From positions 248,001 to 312,000 of the forward strand of contig NZ_VXDC01000007.1 in assembly GCF_008711285.1 (NCBI RefSeq): 64,000 bases of DNA. The letters run 5' to 3'. Each line of letters begins with the position of its first letter. Positions within the stretch are counted from its first letter, which is position 1. Position numbers and translations under genes: made by a program. The DNA is from Roseibium aquae. GTDB lineage: Bacteria > Pseudomonadota > Alphaproteobacteria > Rhizobiales > Stappiaceae. This document shows positions 59,282 to 64,000 of the stretch, in pieces. The notes under the pieces were generated by a model. It did no database searches, had not been told where the DNA came from, and was given only the letters and a program-made list of their open reading frames with translations.

Positions 59282-60586
59282 ATGACTGACATTACATCTG
59301 AAGATAGCCGCAAGGCGTTATGTAACCCGACCACAGAAGCCGTTCGGAACAGCCTGTCCCGGCGTAATCGAAAGCAGGTGCTCCTGCAGAGCTTCGGCAT
59401 TGCTGCAATCCTCTTTGCCATGGGGATGTTGTTTATTCTTCTTGGGTCAATAATCAGTAGTGGCTATCACGCGTTTACTCAGACCCATATTCAGCTTGAG
59501 GTCTATGTCGATCCCGAGGAAATCCCGGCCGATGGCCTGCCGCGCGGTGGCTTTAACGATGTGCTTGCGGCCGCAATGGCGGTACACTTTCCCGGGATTG
59601 ATTTGGCCGACCGCGTCGCAAAGCGGGAACTGACGTCTATCCTATCCAATGGTGCCCAGTTCATTCTTCGCGACAAGGTGGTGTCGGATCCCTCGCTGAT
59701 CGGACAGACCATATCGTTGAGTGTACCGGCATCAGATCCCTACGATCAGCTCAACAAGGGCTTGGTTGAACGGGATACGCCAGAGCAGTTCCGCCGTATT
59801 GATGACGCTGCGATTGCACGATTTGATCGGCTGAAAGAATTGGGAATGGTTTCGGCGCCTTTGAATACTGCGTTGATTACCAATGCGGACTCTCGTTTTC
59901 CCGAACTGGCCGGTCTGAAGGGCGCCCTTGTCGGTTCATTCTGGGCGCTGCTGGTCTGCTTTCTCATCTCTTTCCCGCTGGGGATTGGTGCAGCGATTTA
60001 CCTTGAAGAGTTTGCGCCAAAGAATCGCTACAGCGACTTGATCGAGATCAACATCAATAACTTGGCAGCAGTACCGTCCGTCGTGTTCGGCTTGCTGGCG
60101 CTGGCTGTGTTTATCGGCTGGTTTGGCCTGCCCAGATCCGCCCCCTTTGTGGGCGGGCTCACTCTGGCTCTCATGACCATGCCGACAATCATTATCGCTA
60201 CCCGAGCTGCGCTCAAGGCGGTGCCCCCGTCAATCCGTGAGGCCGCGCTGGGAGTGGGCGCATCCAAACATCAGGTGGTATTTGGGCACGTGCTGCCGCT
60301 GGCCATGCCGGGGATCCTGACCGGCACCATTATCGGCCTGGCGCAAGCGCTGGGCGAGACGGCCCCGCTTCTGCTGATCGGCATGAATGCATTCATCACG
60401 TCTGCGGCGACGTCGCCCTTTGATAGTGCTACCGCCTTGCCGACGCAGATTTTCATCTGGGCTGATAGTCCCGAAAGGGGCTTCGTTAGCCGAACCTCTG
60501 CGGCAATTTTGGTATTGTTGATGTTCTTGGTAACGATGAACGCAGTTGCGATCTTCCTGCGTAGCAAATTCGAACGGAAATGGTAA
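59282..60586 (+). CDS. pstA: Phosphate ABC transporter permease PstA (long form)
   Basis: A 434-residue permease with an N-terminal helix ([20 protein letters not shown]), a long periplasmic insert (about residues 65-210), then the conserved permease core ([35 protein letters not shown], and the EAA loop [17 protein letters not shown]). It starts 12 bases after pstC. The stop codon TAA overlaps the pstB ATG (TAATG), showing translational coupling. Composition is like pstS and pstC and less GC-rich than pstB. Confidence 0.94.
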   Translation: MTDITSEDSRKALCNPTTEAVRNSLSRRNRKQVLLQSFGIAAILFAMGMLFILLGSIISSGYHAFTQTHIQLEVYVDPEEIPADGLPRGGFNDVLAAAMAVHFPGIDLADRVAKRELTSILSNGAQFILRDKVVSDPSLIGQTISLSVPASDPYDQLNKGLVERDTPEQFRRIDDAAIARFDRLKELGMVSAPLNTALITNADSRFPELAGLKGALVGSFWALLVCFLISFPLGIGAAIYLEEFAPKNRYSDLIEININNLAAVPSVVFGLLALAVFIGWFGLPRSAPFVGGLTLALMTMPTIIIATRAALKAVPPSIREAALGVGASKHQVVFGHVLPLAMPGILTGTIIGLAQALGETAPLLLIGMNAFITSAATSPFDSATALPTQIFIWADSPERGFVSRTSAAILVLLMFLVTMNAVAIFLRSKFERKW

Positions 60587-61401
60587 TGAAGGACCCGGCT
60601 ACCATGTTTGACACACCGCACTCGGCCATAGATGAAAGGCTGTCTGACACCAAGATTGCTGCCAAAAAGGTGCAGGTCTTCTATGGCGACACACACGCCA
60701 TCAAGGATGTGGACATCAACATCCAGCCGCGCTCGGTGACCGCATTTATCGGCCCGTCGGGCTGCGGTAAATCGACCTTCCTGCGCTGTTTGAACCGCAT
60801 GAACGACACGATCGATATCTGCCGGGTGGAAGGCGAGATCACCATCGACGGGGAAGACATTTACGACCCCAAGGTCGACCCGGTGCAGTTGCGCGCCAAG
60901 GTCGGAATGGTGTTCCAGAAGCCGAACCCCTTTCCCAAATCGATCTATGACAATATCGCGTACGGTCCGCGCATCCACGGTCTTGCCAAGAACAAGGCCG
61001 AGCTGGACGAAATCGTCTCGTCCAGCCTGCAAAAGGCCGGTCTTTGGAACGAGGCAAAGGACCGTCTGGACGAGCCGGGCACCGGCCTTTCGGGCGGGCA
61101 GCAGCAGCGCCTGTGCATCGCGCGGGCGATCGCGGTCAATCCGGAGGTGATCCTGATGGATGAGCCGTGTTCCGCTCTCGATCCGATCGCGACCGCCAAG
61201 GTCGAGGAACTGATCGACGAACTCCGGACGAACTACACGATCGTCATCGTCACCCACTCCATGCAGCAGGCCGCCCGCGTCTCCCAGCGCACGGCGTTCT
61301 TTCACCTTGGCATCCTTGTCGAGGAAGGCCTGACCCAGGACATCTTCACAAACCCGCAAGACAAGCGGACACAGGATTACATCACGGGCCGGTTCGGCTA
61401 G
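60586..61401 (+). CDS. pstB: Phosphate ABC transporter ATPase PstB
   Basis: A 271-residue ATPase. Walker A is GPSGCGKST, the ABC signature [15 protein letters not shown], Walker [14 protein letters not shown] and the H-loop [12 protein letters not shown]. It energises PstCA. I chose ATG 60586 because it overlaps the pstA stop, in a TAATG junction; an ATG at 60580 in the same frame is possible. The coding sequence returns to the GC-rich style of the flanking genes just inside this gene. Confidence 0.96.
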   Translation: MKDPATMFDTPHSAIDERLSDTKIAAKKVQVFYGDTHAIKDVDINIQPRSVTAFIGPSGCGKSTFLRCLNRMNDTIDICRVEGEITIDGEDIYDPKVDPVQLRAKVGMVFQKPNPFPKSIYDNIAYGPRIHGLAKNKAELDEIVSSSLQKAGLWNEAKDRLDEPGTGLSGGQQQRLCIARAIAVNPEVILMDEPCSALDPIATAKVEELIDELRTNYTIVIVTHSMQQAARVSQRTAFFHLGILVEEGLTQDIFTNPQDKRTQDYITGRFG

Positions 61402-61436
61402 GATCGGATTTTTCAGTTTTTTGAAAAGGATAAGGC

Positions 61437-62138
61437 ATGGCTGAGCATACAGTGAAGGCCTATGACGACGAGCTGACCGCCCTTGCCGGCCGGATCGCCG
61501 AAATGGGCGGTCTGGCGGAGAGCACGGTCAACGATGCCGTGGCCGCGTTGATGACCCAGGATCTGGAGCTTGCGCGTCGGACCATCGAGCAGGATGGCCG
61601 TCTGGACGAACTGCTCCAGGAAATCGAAATGCGCATCATCGAGCTGATCGCGCGGCGCCAACCCATGGGCAAGGACCTGCGGGAAGTTGTGTCGGCCGGC
61701 CGGATCGCGAACGATCTGGAGCGGGTGGGCGATCTTGCCAAGAACGTCGCCAAGCGGGTGATCGCTATCGACAGCGGGCTGACGTCCAAGAAGCTTGCCA
61801 TTGGCGTGGAGCACATCACGGAACTTGCGCTCAATCAGATGAAGCGGGTTCTAGACGCCTACACCCGTCAGGACGCCAAGGCCGCCGCAGAAGTCCGCGA
61901 AAACGACGCGGAAGTCGATGCCATCTATACATCTCTGTTTCGCGAATTGCTCACCTACATGATGGAGGATCCGCGCAACATTACACAATGCGCCCATCTT
62001 TTGTTCTGCGCAAAGAATATCGAGCGGATTGGCGACCACGCGACCAACATCGCCGAAAATGTTTATTATATGGTCACTGGAGAACGACTTGAGGAAGAGC
62101 GTCCGAAAGTCGATGAAACCGGCGTGGTTTCAAATTAA
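61437..62138 (+). CDS. phoU: Phosphate signalling regulator PhoU
   Basis: PhoU is an all-helical peripheral protein that links Pst transporter state to PhoR and keeps the Pho regulon off when phosphate is plentiful. The 233-residue protein has two repeats of the three-helix PhoU domain (AEMGGLAESTVNDAV and ALNQMKRVLDAYTRQ). The signatures RIANDLERVGDLAKNVAKR and NIERIGDHATNIAEN supply the metal-binding E/D-x3-D pattern of each repeat. It begins 35 bases after pstB; a stem-loop separates it from phoB. Confidence 0.95.
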   Translation: MAEHTVKAYDDELTALAGRIAEMGGLAESTVNDAVAALMTQDLELARRTIEQDGRLDELLQEIEMRIIELIARRQPMGKDLREVVSAGRIANDLERVGDLAKNVAKRVIAIDSGLTSKKLAIGVEHITELALNQMKRVLDAYTRQDAKAAAEVRENDAEVDAIYTSLFRELLTYMMEDPRNITQCAHLLFCAKNIERIGDHATNIAENVYYMVTGERLEEERPKVDETGVVSN

Positions 62139-62143
62139 GTGTG

Positions 62144-62165
62144 ACCGGCGGCCGTCGCCGCCGGT
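62144..62165 (+). terminator. Stem-loop between phoU and phoB
   Basis: ACCGGCGG/CCGCCGGT eight-base-pair stem with a six-base loop, followed by TTCTTCTT. It could be a partial terminator that lowers phoB relative to phoU and pst, or merely an mRNA-protecting hairpin. The phoB ATG follows 25 bases later. Confidence 0.55.
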
Positions 62166-62190
62166 TTCTTCTTGTGCGGAGTGACAGGGA

Positions 62191-62889
62191 ATGCCGAAGG
62201 TCCTTATCGTTGAAGATGAAGAGCCGTTGAGCCTCCTTTTGCGGTATAACCTGGAAGCGGAGGGGTACGCCGTCGAGGCCTGTGCCCGTGGAGATGAAGC
62301 TGAGATCCGCTTGCGGGAAAGCCAGCCGGACCTCGTGCTTTTGGATTGGATGCTGCCGGGGCTGTCCGGTATCGAACTGTGCCGGCGTTTGCGGGCCCGC
62401 GAAGACACCGAGCGTTTGCCCGTGATCATGCTGACGGCCCGCGGCGAAGAGGCGGAGCGGATCCGCGGTCTGTCGACCGGCGCTGACGACTACGTTGTGA
62501 AGCCGTTTTCGGTGCCCGAACTGATGGCCCGTGTCCGGGCGATCTTGCGCCGGGCGAGCCCCGAGGTCGTCTCTTCCATGTTGCGTTCCGGGGACATCGA
62601 GCTGGATCGCGAAACCCATCGGGTGCGCCGCAGTGCGAAAGAGATCCATCTCGGCCCGACCGAGTTCCGGCTGCTCGAATTTCTGATGACATCGCCCGGG
62701 CGGGTGTTTTCCCGCGAACAGCTTCTGGACGGGGTCTGGGGGCATGATGTCTATGTGGACGAACGGACCGTCGACGTGCATGTCGGGCGCTTGCGCAAGG
62801 CCCTCAACCGGGGCAAGGCGCGCGACCCGATCCGCACCGTCCGGGGTGCGGGCTATGCCTTCAACGACCAGTTCGGCGCGGCCGGCTGA
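62191..62889 (+). CDS. phoB: Phosphate regulon response regulator PhoB
   Basis: A 232-residue OmpR/PhoB-family response regulator. The receiver has the acidic VEDEEP, the phosphorylation Asp in LVLLDWMLPGLSG, and the switch Lys in VVKPFSVPELM. The C-terminal winged helix is LGPTEFRLLEFLMTSPGRVFSREQLLDGVWG, followed by YVDERTVDVHVGRLRKAL. PhoB recognises the Pho boxes listed above. It is last in phoR ... phoB, after the phoU hairpin, and is followed by a bidirectional terminator towards gcrA. Confidence 0.96.
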   Translation: MPKVLIVEDEEPLSLLLRYNLEAEGYAVEACARGDEAEIRLRESQPDLVLLDWMLPGLSGIELCRRLRAREDTERLPVIMLTARGEEAERIRGLSTGADDYVVKPFSVPELMARVRAILRRASPEVVSSMLRSGDIELDRETHRVRRSAKEIHLGPTEFRLLEFLMTSPGRVFSREQLLDGVWGHDVYVDERTVDVHVGRLRKALNRGKARDPIRTVRGAGYAFNDQFGAAG

Positions 62890-62970
62890 CGAAATCCGGC
62901 TTTCAATTCCGGGTCTCCCAGGTGGCGGTCATCCGCTCGCCGCGATCTGGAGAACCCGGCACAGGCGAAC

Positions 62971-62998
62971 AAAAAACCCGGCTTGCGCCGGGTTTTTT
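62971..62998. terminator. Bidirectional intrinsic terminator between phoB and gcrA
   Basis: AAAAAACCCGGC/GCCGGGTTTTTT, twelve-base-pair stem with a four-base TTGC loop. The T-run on both strands serves convergent phoB (plus) and gcrA (minus). It lies 81 bases after the phoB stop and 24 bases from the gcrA stop. Confidence 0.9.
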
Positions 62999-63022
62999 GG
63001 TGCGTATGGGGATCAGGTCCGC

Positions 63023-63556
63023 TCAGGAGGCCGCCCGTACATTGGTGCGCCGGTCCCGGCGCCGGTCGCTGACTGGCTGGTACGCAATCTTGCAATGGTG
63101 CGCGCAATAGGGAACCCCAACGTCCGACTGGCGGCCGCAGAAGTAGAAATCGTCCTTGCTCGGGTCGCCGATCGGCCATTTGCAGGTCCGCTCGGTCAAT
63201 TCCAGGATCGATGCCCGGCTGGATATCGGCACGAGGTCCGCGACCGGTTTCGCCTGTGCGGCAGGCACAGCCTCGGCTAGAGGGGCGCTTTCCATTTTGA
63301 GGGCGGCCGAACCCTGGGTGAGGGGCTTCGCCGTATGCTGCGATGTTCCGGCCGTCCCGGCGGGGGCGACCTTTTTCCGCCGTGTCTTGGGCGCGGTCGT
63401 GGTCGTCTTCGCGCGTCCGGACAGGCCAAGACGGTGCACCTTGCCGATCACCGCGTTGCGCGTGACGCCGCCCAGTTCTCCGGCGATCTGGCTTGCGCTC
63501 AGGCCGTCGCCCCAGAGTTTCTTGAGAAGCTCTACGCGTTCTGTTGTCCAACTCAT
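63023..63556 (-). CDS. gcrA: Cell-cycle regulator GcrA
   Basis: GcrA binds sigma-70 and CcrM-methylated promoters to drive S-phase gene expression in alphaproteobacteria. The 177-residue protein starts with the typical MSWTTERVELLKKLWGDGLS and SQIAGELGGVTRNAVIGKVHRLGL helix-turn-helix, a basic linker, and a C-terminal RNA-polymerase-binding region with CKWPIGDP and the Cys/His-rich YFCGRQSDVGVPYCAHHCKIAY. The start is ATG 63556; a three-residue longer frame is possible. A CtrA-like box lies just upstream, and argD is divergent. Confidence 0.95.
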   Translation of the reverse strand: MSWTTERVELLKKLWGDGLSASQIAGELGGVTRNAVIGKVHRLGLSGRAKTTTTAPKTRRKKVAPAGTAGTSQHTAKPLTQGSAALKMESAPLAEAVPAAQAKPVADLVPISSRASILELTERTCKWPIGDPSKDDFYFCGRQSDVGVPYCAHHCKIAYQPVSDRRRDRRTNVRAAS

Positions 63557-63593
63557 GTGCCGCACCTCTTGCCCGTGACCCAGCCACCAGACA

Positions 63594-63608
63594 TTAACCT
63601 TGTGTTAG
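63594..63608 (-). promoter_or_regulatory. CtrA-like box upstream of gcrA
   Basis: TTAA-CCTTGTG-TTAG: the TTAA-N7-TTAA layout with one mismatch, about 38 bases upstream of the gcrA start codon. In Caulobacter, CtrA represses gcrA, so the same control loop is likely here. Confidence 0.65.
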
Positions 63609-63817
63609 GGAACGTGAAGCACGACCCCTCACGGCATATCTTGTGCCTACGAGTGATTTATGCACGAGATCTCGTGTCTGATAGGCCAAACATTACAATA
63701 GCCTGGAAAGCCAGCGCAACAATCGTGCCCAAGTGAGCTGGGGATGACGCAACTTTTCCCCATTTTATCGATACCTTTCATTAACTTTCTCTATGGGCCG
63801 CCGGGAGGCATCGCGCA

Positions 63818-63848
63818 TTGACAGACCCCGGTCGACCGGCTCTATAAT
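63818..63848 (+). promoter_or_regulatory. Strong sigma-70-type promoter before argD
   Basis: A perfect TTGACA (63818-63823) and a perfect TATAAT (63843-63848), separated by 19 bases, slightly longer than ideal. Transcription would begin near 63855, leaving a 5' leader of about 120 bases before the argD ATG. Confidence 0.75.
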
Positions 63849-63860
63849 AAAGCCTTACGT

Positions 63861-63950
63861 GTGCCGCCTCTTCGGGGCGGCACGCTGCGTTTCAGCCCGC
63901 ACTCCAACCGGTATGGATGAGCCCTTCCTGCCCATGGGCCGGCAGATACC
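63861..63950 (+). ncRNA. Structured 5' leader of argD (candidate regulatory RNA)
   Basis: Two hairpins follow the promoter. The first is GTGCCGCC/GGCGGCAC (63861-63883). The second is compound: outer GGTAT/ATACC (63910-63914/63946-63950) and inner CTGCC/GGCAG (63928-63932/63941-63945), ending just before TTTTGT and the argD ribosome binding site. The end resembles a weak terminator. This could be an attenuator, a riboswitch-like leader or the end of a separate small RNA. It matches no riboswitch that I recognise. Confidence 0.45.
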
Positions 63951-63974
63951 TTTTGTCTATGGGAGACATGGATT

Positions 63975-64000
63975 ATGTCATCGGCGACGTCGCTGTTCGG
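63975..64000 (+). CDS. argD: Start of probable acetylornithine/succinyldiaminopimelate aminotransferase (runs off the window)
   Basis: Only eight codons (MSSATSLF) are visible. GGGAG lies nine bases before ATG 63975, whereas the ATG at 63968 would be too close. The opening MSSATSLF fits the usual ArgD N-terminus (MTxxxLFxTYxR), and argD next to gcrA is a well-known alphaproteobacterial arrangement. The identification rests on that context; the remaining sequence is outside the window. Confidence 0.5.

Larger units (their letters stand above)
63557..63974. other. gcrA-argD divergent intergenic region
   Basis: The 418-base region carries a CtrA-like box (63594-63608) near gcrA, a sigma-70-type promoter (63818-63848) and two RNA hairpins before argD. 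GANTC methylation sites were looked for near gcrA and not found. Between 63610 and 63815 nothing definite was seen. Confidence 0.5.

Noticed and set aside
1-64000. tRNA, rRNA, CRISPR, insertion sequence or prophage genes
   Set aside because: I looked for tRNA T-loop words in plausible context, tandem repeats with spacers, transposase motifs and phage structural genes and found none.

Overview
The window is a gene-dense, GC-rich stretch of an alphaproteobacterial chromosome, most likely from the Hyphomicrobiales (Rhizobiales) or a close relative. The evidence is a rhizobial-style DnaA, the cell-cycle regulator GcrA beside a probable argD, a NadQ-type NAD regulator, a RibBX-type riboflavin protein, TIGR02301 and DUF1499 proteins, and betaine-lipid genes btaAB. 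I saw no rRNA, tRNA, CRISPR array, insertion sequence or prophage. It reads as core chromosome, with one patch (pstSCA) whose base composition looks foreign.

Layout. 1-7.5 kb: end of nadB, then nadC; a SleB-type cell-wall hydrolase; a leftward operon ygfZ - HD hydrolase - tyrosine phosphatase - nadQ; and pyrC. 7.7-11.9 kb: an L,D-transpeptidase, then btaA-btaB behind a good Pho box. 11.2-17 kb: small conserved unknowns, a LysE exporter, a NUDIX hydrolase, an SRAP/HMCES DNA-protein crosslinking enzyme with a clamp-binding-like tail, and a methyltransferase. 17.2-19.4 kb: dnaA and a 748-base AT-rich upstream region with near-consensus DnaA boxes, a candidate replication origin. 19.4-27.6 kb: a D-2-hydroxyacid dehydrogenase-like flavoprotein, fabI, a histidine phosphatase, a DUF3095 protein with a cyclase-like signature, a GGDEF/EAL protein and aroC. 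27.6-31.9 kb: leftward operon rlmD-like - methyltransferase - ribBX - membrane protein. 32-35.4 kb: a secreted Cys-rich orphan and a copper-delivery operon (DUF2946 - PCuAC - SCO - a 44-aa membrane protein - tlyA). 35.5-42.1 kb: an MFS transporter, dxs, a candidate small RNA, a LuxR-type regulator, xseB and a histone-deacetylase-like hydrolase. 42.3-54.8 kb: a solute-binding protein, the threonylcarbamoyl-AMP synthase gene, an acyl-CoA dehydrogenase / crotonase / SDR operon, a dnaJ-like gene, pdxH, corA and unknowns. 55-62.9 kb: the phosphate regulon phoR-pstSCAB-phoU-phoB. 63-64 kb: gcrA with a CtrA-like box, then a strong promoter and structured leader before the start of argD.

How the genes fit together. 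The clearest theme is phosphate economy. PhoR/PhoB and Pst sense and import phosphate. A PhoB-type box 54 bases before btaA suggests the same regulator switches the cell to phosphorus-free betaine lipids. A second theme is cell-cycle control (dnaA with a possible origin, gcrA with a CtrA box). A third is NAD supply (nadBC plus their likely repressor nadQ). The most interesting unexplained items are the clamp-motif tail on the SRAP protein, the DUF3095 cyclase-like protein next to a c-di-GMP enzyme, the HTH-RibB fusion with a decayed GTP cyclohydrolase domain, two structured RNA candidates, the Cys-rich secreted orphan and the compositional island over pstSCA.
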